From: Anaerolineae bacterium
GTDB lineage: Bacteria; Chloroflexota; Anaerolineae; 4572-78; J111
Direction: 5' to 3'
Length of the DNA: 64,000 bases
Assembly (NCBI GenBank): GCA_023151115.1
Contig: JAKLJP010000014.1
Location: 1 to 64,000, forward strand
A program made the translations under genes and the position numbers. The notes under the pieces were generated by a model. It saw nothing but the letters and a program-made list of their open reading frames with translations, searched no databases and was not told the DNA's origin. This document shows, one piece after another, positions 42,792 to 50,191 of this stretch; position 1 is the first letter of the stretch; each line of letters starts with the position of its first letter.

Positions 42792-44366
42792 ATGAGAACG
42801 TATGACGTGAGAGTTGAAAAAGGAACCCATGGTAATTTTTTCAATCTGCGCGAGCTTGAGGGAGTCAAAGCGATTGATTTTGTAGGTTACGATCACGCCG
42901 GCAATGAGCTGTATCAACTCAAAACCAACCTTAACCTAGACCGCGAACTTGAGCTGATCGAAGGGGTGCTGGAGTATCGGGTGGGTGAAGTTGAACCGGC
43001 CATGCTGGTTTCCGTCAACCCGGCAACGGGCGAACCGATCAGGGAGTACCCGGAGATCAGCCCCCAGAAAACCAGCCGGATTATCGAACAGGTCCATACA
43101 GCTTTTCTTTCTTGGCGCAAAAATGACTTTGCGACTCGGGCTGATTTAATGCGCCGGGCGGCCCAAACCCTGCGCGACCACGCCGCCACCTATGCCCGGC
43201 TGATGGCTGAAGAAATGGGCAAGCCGGTCAAAGAGGGTCGGGTCGAGGTGGAAAAGTGCGCCTGGGTGTGTGATTATTACGCCGACCATGCCGAAACTTT
43301 TCTGCAAGATGAGCTGGTTGAAACCGATGCCAGCAAGAGTTTTGTCGCCTTCCAGCCGTTGGGGGTGGTGCTGGCGGTTATGCCCTGGAACTTTCCGTTC
43401 TGGCAGGTTTTCCGCTTTGCTGCGCCGGCTTTGATGGCCGGCAATACTGCCGTTTTGAAGCATGCTTCAAATGTTACGGGCTGTTCTCTGGCCATTGAAG
43501 CCCTGTTTCGCCAGGCCGGCTTTCCTGAGCACGTGTTCAGGAGTCTGCCGGTTAGCAGTAGCCAAGTTGATGCGATGATAGAACACCCGCTGGTCAAGGC
43601 TGTAACGCTGACCGGCAGCACCCCAGCCGGCCAGGCCGTCGCCCAGAAAGCCGGTTCGGTGATTAAAAAGACAGTGCTGGAATTGGGCGGCAGCGATGCT
43701 TATCTGATTCTGGAAGACGCCGACCTGGAAGCAGCAGCGGCGACCTGCGCCGCCAGTCGCCTGCTGAACGCCGGCCAGAGCTGCATCTGCGCCAAGCGCT
43801 TTATCGTGGTCGAAGCGGTCAGAGCACGCTTTGAGCAGCTTTTTGTGGAGCGTATGCAGGCCCTTACCTTTGGCGACCCGCTGCAAGAGGCCACCGAAAT
43901 GGGACCTCAGGCCCGGCACGACCTGCGCGACGATTTGCACCGGCAGGTGCAGCACAGCATCGAGCAGGGCGCGGTCTGCCTATTGGGGGGGCAGCTTCCG
44001 GCAGGTCCAGGAGCCTTTTATCCGTCTACGGTCTTAACCGGGGTGCGAAAAGGGATGCCTGCTTTTGATGAGGAAATGTTTGGCCCGGTTGCGGCCATCA
44101 TCCCGGTTAAGGATGAAGCCGAGGCGATCAAGGCAGCCAACGATTCTGTGTTTGGGTTGGGGGCTGCTGTTTTTACCCGCGATCTTGCTCGGGGTGAACG
44201 GCTGGCTGCCGAGGCGTTGGAAGCGGGCTGCTGTTTTGTCAATGCGATGGTCAAATCAGACCCCCGCCTGCCCTTTGGCGGGGTCAAAGAAAGCGGCTAC
44301 GGCCGGGAGTTGTCACATTACGGCATCAAGGAATTTGTTAATATTAAGACAGTGTATGTGAAGTGA
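42792..44366 (+). CDS. Aldehyde dehydrogenase (succinate-semialdehyde type) with N-terminal extension
   Basis: 524 residues; the ALDH part (about 70-524) has MPWNFPFWQVFR (Asn200), Lys223, catalytic Glu297 (VLELGGSDAYL) and Cys331 (AGQSCICAKRF), typical of NAD(P)-dependent succinate-semialdehyde dehydrogenases. The first 68 residues (DVRVEKGTHGNFFNLRELEG, VKAIDFVGYDHAGNELYQLK) are an extra small domain not found in ordinary ALDHs. The start is well supported by AGGAGAGG just before the ATG. The extension may be an interaction or regulatory module; it was not recognised. Confidence 0.88.
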   Translation: MRTYDVRVEKGTHGNFFNLRELEGVKAIDFVGYDHAGNELYQLKTNLNLDRELELIEGVLEYRVGEVEPAMLVSVNPATGEPIREYPEISPQKTSRIIEQVHTAFLSWRKNDFATRADLMRRAAQTLRDHAATYARLMAEEMGKPVKEGRVEVEKCAWVCDYYADHAETFLQDELVETDASKSFVAFQPLGVVLAVMPWNFPFWQVFRFAAPALMAGNTAVLKHASNVTGCSLAIEALFRQAGFPEHVFRSLPVSSSQVDAMIEHPLVKAVTLTGSTPAGQAVAQKAGSVIKKTVLELGGSDAYLILEDADLEAAAATCAASRLLNAGQSCICAKRFIVVEAVRARFEQLFVERMQALTFGDPLQEATEMGPQARHDLRDDLHRQVQHSIEQGAVCLLGGQLPAGPGAFYPSTVLTGVRKGMPAFDEEMFGPVAAIIPVKDEAEAIKAANDSVFGLGAAVFTRDLARGERLAAEALEAGCCFVNAMVKSDPRLPFGGVKESGYGRELSHYGIKEFVNIKTVYVK

Positions 44367-44526
44367 ATCAAGGCCGCCCCTAAACAGTCCTGTGTAGCAG
44401 AATCTCAATGGGAAATATACTCCTAATCGTCTTGGAAAAATCACTCTAAATGGTGTAGGCAAAGGAGCATAAAGGTAATATAATGGTCAGACTTATGCTT
44501 AATGTTACGGATGAGGAGCTTAAATA

Positions 44527-44733
44527 ATGAAATCTGCTCAGTTGCTGCCTGGCAAAGCCGCTGCCGTTACCAGCAATACTTTAAAAAACGGCGCAATGGA
44601 AACGTTGGTCTGGCGTGAGGTTGAAGCAGGTCAGGGTGAGATCGAGAATATACTGGGGCCGGTGGATCGGCCGGAGAAGATTAATTTTAAACGCAGCAGG
44701 CACAGTTATACATATTACCGGTCGGATTTTTGA
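44527..44733 (+). CDS. Small hypothetical protein
   Basis: 68 residues, no membrane segment, with GAGGAG upstream of the ATG. It contains ENILGPVDRPEKINFKRSRH and an aromatic C-terminus. Not recognised. It is bounded downstream by a perfect palindrome and a terminator, which supports it as a transcribed unit. Confidence 0.45.
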   Translation: MKSAQLLPGKAAAVTSNTLKNGAMETLVWREVEAGQGEIENILGPVDRPEKINFKRSRHSYTYYRSDF

Positions 44734-44770
44734 TAAATACCCTGAGTCTTAAAAACACCTCACCCATGGG

Positions 44771-44811
44771 AACAGGAGGAACTTTATCTTTAAGATAAAG
44801 TTCCTCCTGTT
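44771..44811. repeat. Perfect 20-bp palindrome with one-base centre
   Basis: AACAGGAGGAACTTTATCTT (44771-44790), T, and its exact inverse (44792-44811). It lies between the small ORF and the terminator at 44830. Each arm contains AGGAGGAA, so either strand shows an SD-like sequence locked in a stem. Confidence 0.75.
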
Positions 44812-44829
44812 TATCCCAAAGCTGAGTCT

Positions 44830-44867
44830 AAAAAGGGTGTAAAATATTTTCATTTCACACCCTTTTT
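44830..44867. terminator. Bidirectional intrinsic terminator
   Basis: AAAAAGGGTGT (44830-44840) pairs with ACACCCTTTTT (44857-44867), giving T-runs on both strands. It separates the small ORF (plus) from the SRPBCC gene (minus). Confidence 0.8.
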
Positions 44868-44900
44868 GTTTAATTTGAGAGGTCGTTACAATAAACAGCT

Positions 44901-45362
44901 TTAACGGCCCATACCCATTCTACTTGTGGTACTAATTCTTTCAGCATAGGCTTTGAACCGCTGCAAATCTTCCTCAAGTTTTCTTTCCGGGTTATCAAAC
45001 AGATGAGCCACCGCTTCGCCCAGTTTTCCGGCCGGCGGCTGGTATTGCAGGGTGATCGTAACTTCCACCTGATTGCTCGGCAGTGGGTTAAAGGTAACCT
45101 GGCCGCTGGTGGTAAGATCGCTGTTATCCTTGCTGTTCCAGCCGATGCGTTTATTCTCCTCCATGCGGGTTGTCTCCGCGTCCCACTCGATCTTCTGGCC
45201 TAGCGGTCCTTTCATCACCCAATGGCTCAGCCCAGAGCCGGTTTTAGTAACCGACTCAATGTTCTCCATAAAGTGAGGGAAGTTCTCAAAATTTGCCCAC
45301 AGTTGGTAAATATCGCTGACATCACCTTGCACAATAATGCTCTTGGTTATTCGATCCGTCAT
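44901..45362 (-). CDS. SRPBCC-family (START-like/coenzyme Q-binding) protein
   Basis: 153 residues from the ATG ending at 45362 (GGAGG upstream). Motifs typical of the polyketide cyclase/SRPBCC group: SIIVQGDVSDIYQLWANFEN, FPHFMENIESV, GLSHWVMKGP, and a C-terminal helix with LFDNPERKLEEDLQRFKAYA. Such proteins bind hydrophobic ligands; many are stress-associated. Function unassigned. The upstream ORF extension lacks an SD. Confidence 0.8.
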   Translation of the reverse strand: MTDRITKSIIVQGDVSDIYQLWANFENFPHFMENIESVTKTGSGLSHWVMKGPLGQKIEWDAETTRMEENKRIGWNSKDNSDLTTSGQVTFNPLPSNQVEVTITLQYQPPAGKLGEAVAHLFDNPERKLEEDLQRFKAYAERISTTSRMGMGR

Positions 45363-45550
45363 AATTTTTTCCTCCGTTATGCCAAAAATGATCAATGTTA
45401 CCGGATCATTGTAACCCTTTACCCGGTTCCTGCCCATACCTATCTGGATAATCCTGCTCATTCCAGCGGGTGATGTTTTAACGCCTTTCGGGGGAGTGCT
45501 AGCGGTTCGAGGGGATAAGAAATGAGAATCAAATCACCTGACTATTGGGG

Positions 45551-45612
45551 AGATTGGGGGGTAGCGATTGGAAATTATAATCCGAATCTCTAATCTCCAA
45601 TCGCTGGTCTCC
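45551..45612. repeat. Heptamer hairpin, unit GATTGGA-like
   Basis: GAGATTGGGGGGTAGCGATT plus GGAAATTATAA faces GAATCTCTAATCTCCAATCG plus CTGGTCTCC, with the seven-base phase but several mismatches. Confidence 0.55.
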
Positions 45613-45712
45613 TTACAATAAAGCCAAAAATAGCCCCTCTAGTGACCCAAGATAACCCATTTTGATGTGGGCATAATCCACTTAAGATGATAGAGTCTAA
45701 TGAGTAAACTTA

Positions 45713-45832
45713 GGCAGTTCCAAGATTTAAATTAACCAAAACGTGTTCCGTCTTGCGTGTTCTATCTGTTTTATCTCACGCAAGACGTAAGACCCAACAG
45801 GAATATCAAGTAATTATTTTCTTTGAAATGCC
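45713..45832. mobile_element. MITE-like element with hairpin, related to 12083-12338
   Basis: Ends GGCAGTTCCAAGATTTAAAT (45713-45732) and TAATTATTTTCTTTGAAATG plus CC (to 45832) match the two ends of the element at 12083-12338. The interior CGTCTTGCGTG pairs with CACGCAAGACG, with period-seven units ACGCAAG, ACGTAAG. Confidence 0.6.
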
Positions 45833-45853
45833 TTATACGGCAAGAGGATGAAT

Positions 45854-46135
45854 ATGGCTGAAAAATATTCTGCGGATTACCGGCAAGGGTATCTCAACGG
45901 CTATCAGCGGGCCTTTGAAAATTTGGTGGCGCTGTTGAAGCTGGATAAGTATGATTTGGATCAAGCCGAGGAGATTTGCCGGGCTTTCTGGATTAACGAG
46001 TTATCAGATTGGCTGGCCAATGATGGCGACTTGCCCGCTTTGGTCATCCCCACGGAGGCAAATCAAGAGGTTTCGAGCACGGTTGAACCCTTCAGTGGCT
46101 CACGTGACCCTTATCAAGGCAAAACCTCTCTCTAA
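45854..46135 (+). CDS. Small hypothetical protein upstream of the Nudix gene
   Basis: 93 residues from ATG 45854 (AAGAGG seven bases upstream; ATG 45848 is an alternative). Acidic, helical (YRQGYLNGYQRAFENLVALL, LDQAEEICRAFWINELSDWL). Not recognised. It ends 13 bases before the Nudix start, so the two are probably co-transcribed. Confidence 0.55.
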   Translation: MAEKYSADYRQGYLNGYQRAFENLVALLKLDKYDLDQAEEICRAFWINELSDWLANDGDLPALVIPTEANQEVSSTVEPFSGSRDPYQGKTSL

Positions 46136-46148
46136 ATGTGGACGAGGA

Positions 46149-46613
46149 ATGAGCAAGCTCCCCACAGAATTGCAGGTATCAGCCGGCGGGGTCGTCTATC
46201 GGCAGTGTGACCAGGCTATCGAGGTGGCGCTCATCTCGGTTGGCCGCGAAGCGCGCTGGCAGTTGCCCAAAGGTCAGGTTGACTCGGATGAGTCAAACGA
46301 AAGTGCAGCTATGCGTGAAGTGCGCGAAGAGACCGGCCTTGAAACTGAACTAGTTGCTTTTATAGACAAGATTGAATATTGGTACATTTCCAAAAAGCAG
46401 GGCCGACAAGTTCGCTTTCACAAATTTGTCTATTTCTATTTGCTCCATTACAAAGCCGGCAGTGTTGATAACCACGATCACGAAGTTAACGAAGCCCGCT
46501 GGGTAGAAATTGACCAGGCTTATGATCTGCTTGCCTTTGTTAGCGAGAAAAAGATTATGCGGCAGGTCAAGGAAATGGTAAGTTCCCCTAAAGATTTCTC
46601 AATCCACCCATAG
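46149..46613 (+). CDS. Nudix hydrolase
   Basis: 154 residues from ATG 46149 (GACGAGG upstream). The Nudix box reads GQVDSDE, then REVREETGL seven residues on, fitting Gx5Ex7REUxEExGU. The N-terminal SAGGVVYR and the length match diadenosine-polyphosphate or dinucleotide pyrophosphatases of the MutT/Ap4A group. Substrate not assignable. Downstream there is no clear terminator but a repeat-rich stretch. Confidence 0.9.
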   Translation: MSKLPTELQVSAGGVVYRQCDQAIEVALISVGREARWQLPKGQVDSDESNESAAMREVREETGLETELVAFIDKIEYWYISKKQGRQVRFHKFVYFYLLHYKAGSVDNHDHEVNEARWVEIDQAYDLLAFVSEKKIMRQVKEMVSSPKDFSIHP

Positions 46614-46675
46614 CCTAGCTGGTTATCAAACCACCCGCTTAAAAATAGCCCCTCTTTTAGCCCTCATTCACCCAT

Positions 46676-46806
46676 ACGAGTATCCCGAAGCGAGCCGTAA
46701 ACGGGTAGAATCGAGGAGAAGTGACGTCGTGAGGGCCAAGTTTTGTTTGAGACCGGCGGGGTCAGCCAGGAATGCTGGTTGAAGCAACCACCCAGCATGC
46801 ACGGGC
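46676..46806 (+). ncRNA. Candidate structured RNA, possibly an IS605/TnpB right-end (omega-RNA-like) remnant
   Basis: A non-coding stretch with nested stems, ATGCTGG (46772-46778) with CCAGCAT (46792-46798) enclosing GGTTG AAG CAACC, preceded by a G/C-rich tract GAGACCGGCGGGGTCAGCCA. The arrangement recalls the 3' ends of tnpB elements, but no tnpB is present and the resemblance is from memory. It could equally be another repeat. The region 46614-47089 otherwise holds no gene. Confidence 0.25.
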
Positions 46807-46860
46807 GATCCCTTCGCTCTAAGCAAACCTAAGTACAAACAAAAAAGTTTTGAAGGTTTG

Positions 46861-46914
46861 TAGTGGCGACTTCAGTCGCTAAACGGAGCTAAAAAACGAC
46901 TAAAGTCGTCACTA
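46861..46914. repeat. Palindromic repeat (TAGTGGCGACTTCAGTCG type)
   Basis: TAGTGGCGACTTCAGTCG (46861-46878) and CGACTAAAGTCGTCACTA (46897-46914) form an imperfect hairpin of a kind common between genes in environmental genomes. Confidence 0.65.
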
Positions 46915-47089
46915 GGAATCGCCCGTAATTTAGTTGCTTGCAGTTAGTGTTTTGTCAATGTTAAAATGATATGTAGAGGCACGGTCTTGCGCCTGCCCCA
47001 GACTGCGCGAAAAGCAAAAAGTTAAACGTAAACCAGAACCGAGTTAGCCCATCGCTATGAAATCGCCATAATCGAATGGAGGTAACGAA

Positions 47090-47557
47090 ATGACTTTACC
47101 AGCGCTGATGAATGGCGCTTTGGCCGGCTTTGTTGCCACTGCGCCTATGTCGGCCTTTATGTGGACCGCCCGCGAACTGCTACCCCCGGCGGAGCAATAT
47201 CCTTTGCCGCCCAACCAAATTGTGGCCGATGTCGCCGCTAAAGCCGGGGTGGAAGAGGCCGCAGCCGGGCCTGACCATGCCTTGGCTACGGCGGCGGCTC
47301 ATTTTGGCTATGGAGCGGCGGCAGGAGCGCTGTATGCCGTGCTGCCACATCAAATTTCACCGTCGCCGGCTTTGAATGGGATTCTGTTTGGGCTGCTGGT
47401 TTGGAGCGGCAGCTATTTGGGCTTGCTGCCGGCATTGGGTATTCTACGTCCAGCCACCGAGCACCCGGCCCCACGTAATGCCCTCATGATTGCTGCTCAC
47501 GTAGTCTGGGGGGCAACGCTGGGCGTGGCGGTAGATTACCTGACAACAAGAGGTTAA
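47090..47557 (+). CDS. Small membrane protein, DUF1440/DUF6789-like
   Basis: 155 residues with about four hydrophobic segments (GALAGFVATAPMSAFMWTAR, AAAHFGYGAAAGALYAVLPH, LNGILFGLLVWSGSYLGLLP, MIAAHVVWGATLGVAVDYL). The pattern matches small DUF1440/DUF6789-type membrane proteins of unknown function. GGAGGT precedes the ATG. Confidence 0.6.
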   Translation: MTLPALMNGALAGFVATAPMSAFMWTARELLPPAEQYPLPPNQIVADVAAKAGVEEAAAGPDHALATAAAHFGYGAAAGALYAVLPHQISPSPALNGILFGLLVWSGSYLGLLPALGILRPATEHPAPRNALMIAAHVVWGATLGVAVDYLTTRG

Positions 47558-47581
47558 CCGAGATTTTGAGGAGGTTGAACA

Positions 47582-47701
47582 ATGGCGCGGATAGATGCAG
47601 CAAGACTCTCAGGCCAAAGAACCAGGGCCAACACCCGCCTATTCCGCAACCAGGCCGACCTGGCCGGGATTCTAATTGGCAGGCTTTGGCCAGATAACTA
47701 A
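47582..47701 (+). CDS. Possible 39-residue peptide or gene remnant
   Basis: GAGGAGG lies seven bases before an ATG at 47582 that opens MARIDAARLSGQRTRANTRL and ends at 47701. The strong SD and tight spacing to the upstream gene argue for translation. It may be the N-terminus of a gene cut by later rearrangement. Not recognised. Confidence 0.3.
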   Translation: MARIDAARLSGQRTRANTRLFRNQADLAGILIGRLWPDN

Positions 47702-47818
47702 CTGCTGGGTCGTTCCGGTGGCCGGCCGATAGCCCCATTCGACCGTAGGTCGGACTGCGGATAGACAGATGTCCTTCAGATACTCGAACCCACCCAGGAT
47801 GGTGACCAGAAATTCTAA

Positions 47819-47958
47819 GAGGCTGTCTAAAAATTGGCAAAACCTGAGTTTGATCAGGGTAAAATCCACGAAGGACACGAAGAAACACAAAGTTTTTAGC
47901 CTTTTTCTTGGTGTTCTTGGTGTTCTTCGTGGATAATAAAGAATTTTTAGACACTCTC
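47819..47958. mobile_element. 140-base MITE, copy 2
   Basis: Same element as 12134-12273 with a few substitutions: ends GAGGCTGTCTAAAAATT and AATTTTTAGACACTCTC, same length and orientation. Confidence 0.8.
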
Positions 47959-48069
47959 TAACACTTTGCCTTGCGGACTATGATCTACCGTTTTCTGGTC
48001 CAGGGAGATAGCTTCGATGGCTTTTATCAACCCTAACCCGTGGGCGTACTGCCCCCAGGCGACTAACAT
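47947..48069 (-). pseudogene. N-terminal fragment of a transposase
   Basis: On the minus strand an ATG ending at 48069 opens LVAWGQYAHGLGLIKAIEAI and SLDQKTVDHSPQGKVLE, matching the N-terminus of a DDE transposase, then stops where it meets MITE copy 2. No SD. The rest of the gene is absent. The stretch 48070-48314 holds no recognisable gene. Confidence 0.45.
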
Positions 48070-48314
48070 ATACTTTGCACGGATACAAACTGCATTTTTC
48101 TACACTGGCAAAAAGCTCAGTTTGTGCCTGCAGACAGTATAGCATGATCGGTCAGGCTGCTGTCTCGGCTTTGGTTCATGGCAGCTTCCGTTATTCAAAA
48201 GATTGCCTGAGCATAACCGAGATGTATCAAGTTGTAAAAATTCTATTTTTTGGCCGATTCTTCCATCTCGGCCCCTATTTGCACAAAACTTACGCCAGGT
48301 GGGTTGGTTCGCGT

Positions 48315-49862
48315 CTAAAAAGTATCTTCGTAGCTGTGCCAGGTGCGGACCATCATATAAGTATTGCCTTCAAAGTAGCCGTACTCATAGACTACAAAGA
48401 TGCGGTCAAGCGTTTCGACCCAGAGCATGCGGCCGTTGCTAAAGTTCTGAAACGCCCCGTCGCTGTCTTTGGTCGGCCCGATGGCGTAGCCCAACCGCTC
48501 TTTCACCTGCGCCCCTGTACCCTCCCAGTAAACTTTGCTAAACTTATCACCCACCGTGAAAAAGCCTTCCGGCACGGGTTCCACTTTGAGCGGATCAGCC
48601 GGTCCCAGATCGCCAAAACGCTGGTACGAGCCATCGGCAAAGAACACGTAGATCGGATCACTGCTGTAGTAGCCGTCGGCTTGGAGCCAGACCATCAAGC
48701 CGTTCTCAAAAAGCTGTACCGCCGCCTGGGTGGCCTGCTCTCCGCCCTGCCACGAGTCGGCGCAGCCCAGCGTAGCTTTGACCTCTTTATGCTCGCTCCA
48801 AACCTTGCCAAAACCCCGGATCGGGACATCGGTGCAGAAAAGCGGCTGCGGTTGAGGGGTGCTGGTCGGCTCGACCACCACCGCCGCCGGTTCGGCCTCC
48901 GGCAAATCGGTTGCCACTGCTACGGGCTGGCTGACCACCGGCAGCAGGCTCAGGGCGACCGAAGGGGCGGCTAAATCGGCGGCCAGCCAGCCCGGCTGGC
49001 CGCGGTAGATAATTTGCAGCCAGCTTCCATCGGCGGTGCGGCCCAGAGCCACCAGGTGCGCCGAATTTTGCACGGTCCCCAGCACCTCAGCCTGCAAATC
49101 GGGAGCCTGGCGCACATTGGCCGCAGCCGTGTCGGCCGCGAGCCTGACCTGGGCCTGCTCTAGTTCGCTGCGCTGAGGATAGACCACTACCACTTCGGCA
49201 GGAATATCCAGCACCGCTGTTTCGCCACTCAACCCGCCCGTCACCCGAACCAGGGCATTTTGACTATAGAAATAGAGCTCTCCACCGGCCCGCAGCAGCG
49301 TGCCCTCGCTAAAGCCGGTCCGCAGCGGCAGGCTGGCAACCAGCGACTTGTCCAGGGGCGAGGGCAATATGCCGGCGTAATCGGCCCGCTCGACTACTTT
49401 TTTCCAGTCGTTGACCTGCCAGCGCTGGCCCCCGGCAATCCAATACAGGTTGTCCTCGGCATCGTAACTCAGTCGGGTCAGCGGGTCGGCCTGCGGCAGC
49501 GCGGCCAGGGCTGCATCCGTCACTTGGAACACGGTTTGTTTGTCCAGCCCAAAGGCGGGCAGAGTTTCAGGATCAGCCAGGGGGCGGCGGGTTCCCTCAC
49601 TGGTGACATAAAAGATCGTTTCGCCGCTACCCCGTAACAGTGTCCCCGCCTCGTAAGTTTCGGATATTGGGGGTGTGGGCGGCTGCAGCGCTAGCTCAAT
49701 CACGGCTGTCGGCGCGGGAGTGGCTGTGATTACTAGCGGCGTTGCTGCCGGGGTGGCTGTGACCACAATCACCTGGGGGGCCGCCCCACACCCGGCGATC
49801 AGTGCAGCGGCGGCGCCGGCCAGAACCAGCTTGAACGTTGTTTGGAAATTGATCGGTTTCAT
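48315..49862 (-). CDS. Lipoprotein with SH3-like domain and RGFGKVW modules
   Basis: 515 residues. Lipobox LIAGCGAA (Cys25), a Thr/Pro/Ala linker, then a region with repeated GTLLR(G/A)(S/G)GE motifs, a bacterial SH3-like domain (about 238-300: AANVRQAPDLQAEVLGTVQN, GSWLQIIYRGQPGWL) and a C-terminal module with RGFGKVWSEHKEVKATLGCA and QLFENGLMVWLQADG, repeated in part near the end (FQNFSNGRMLW). The same RGFGKVW module ends the Ser/Thr kinase at 53790. Likely a surface-attached cell-wall- or ligand-binding protein. AGGAGGTCACG precedes the ATG. Confidence 0.75.
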   Translation of the reverse strand: MKPINFQTTFKLVLAGAAAALIAGCGAAPQVIVVTATPAATPLVITATPAPTAVIELALQPPTPPISETYEAGTLLRGSGETIFYVTSEGTRRPLADPETLPAFGLDKQTVFQVTDAALAALPQADPLTRLSYDAEDNLYWIAGGQRWQVNDWKKVVERADYAGILPSPLDKSLVASLPLRTGFSEGTLLRAGGELYFYSQNALVRVTGGLSGETAVLDIPAEVVVVYPQRSELEQAQVRLAADTAAANVRQAPDLQAEVLGTVQNSAHLVALGRTADGSWLQIIYRGQPGWLAADLAAPSVALSLLPVVSQPVAVATDLPEAEPAAVVVEPTSTPQPQPLFCTDVPIRGFGKVWSEHKEVKATLGCADSWQGGEQATQAAVQLFENGLMVWLQADGYYSSDPIYVFFADGSYQRFGDLGPADPLKVEPVPEGFFTVGDKFSKVYWEGTGAQVKERLGYAIGPTKDSDGAFQNFSNGRMLWVETLDRIFVVYEYGYFEGNTYMMVRTWHSYEDTF

Positions 49863-49979
49863 CGTGACCTCCTGTTAGGTGGTGTTTAATAATTTAGGGA
49901 TATTTACTCTCACTGTACCTCACTCCGCGCCGCCATGTTGGACCTAAATCTGACCAAATTCTGACCGAGAGAGTTTCTC

Positions 49980-50008
49980 TTGACAAAGCTATACTTTCTC
50001 CGTACCAT
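49980..50008 (+). promoter_or_regulatory. Candidate promoter for the cystathionine beta-synthase gene
   Basis: TTGACA (49980-49985), 17-base spacer, TACCAT (50003-50008). The leader to the ATG at 50192 is about 180 bases and includes a loose inverted repeat (CACAGATGACACGGATAAG with TTTATCTGCGTTTATCTGTG). Confidence 0.5.
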
Positions 50009-50191
50009 AAACTTTAAGAGTCTTGATGTGTTTCAAGGGTTGGTAAAAATTTACTCACGGACTACGAAGCGCACAGATGACACGGATAAGAATAAAAATT
50101 AAGAAAAAAAACTGTGTTTATCTGCGTTTATCTGTGAGCCAATTTTAATATCTGTAACCGCCTGGATTGTTTACCCCAAGGAGAATCAAGC

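Noticed and set aside
47484..47954. 156-residue minus-strand ORF
   Set aside because: It reads through the 140-base MITE and the end of a plus-strand gene; no start signal.
48075..48974. 299-residue plus-strand ORF
   Set aside because: It is antisense to the lipoprotein gene at 48315-49862, has no SD and shows no family motifs.
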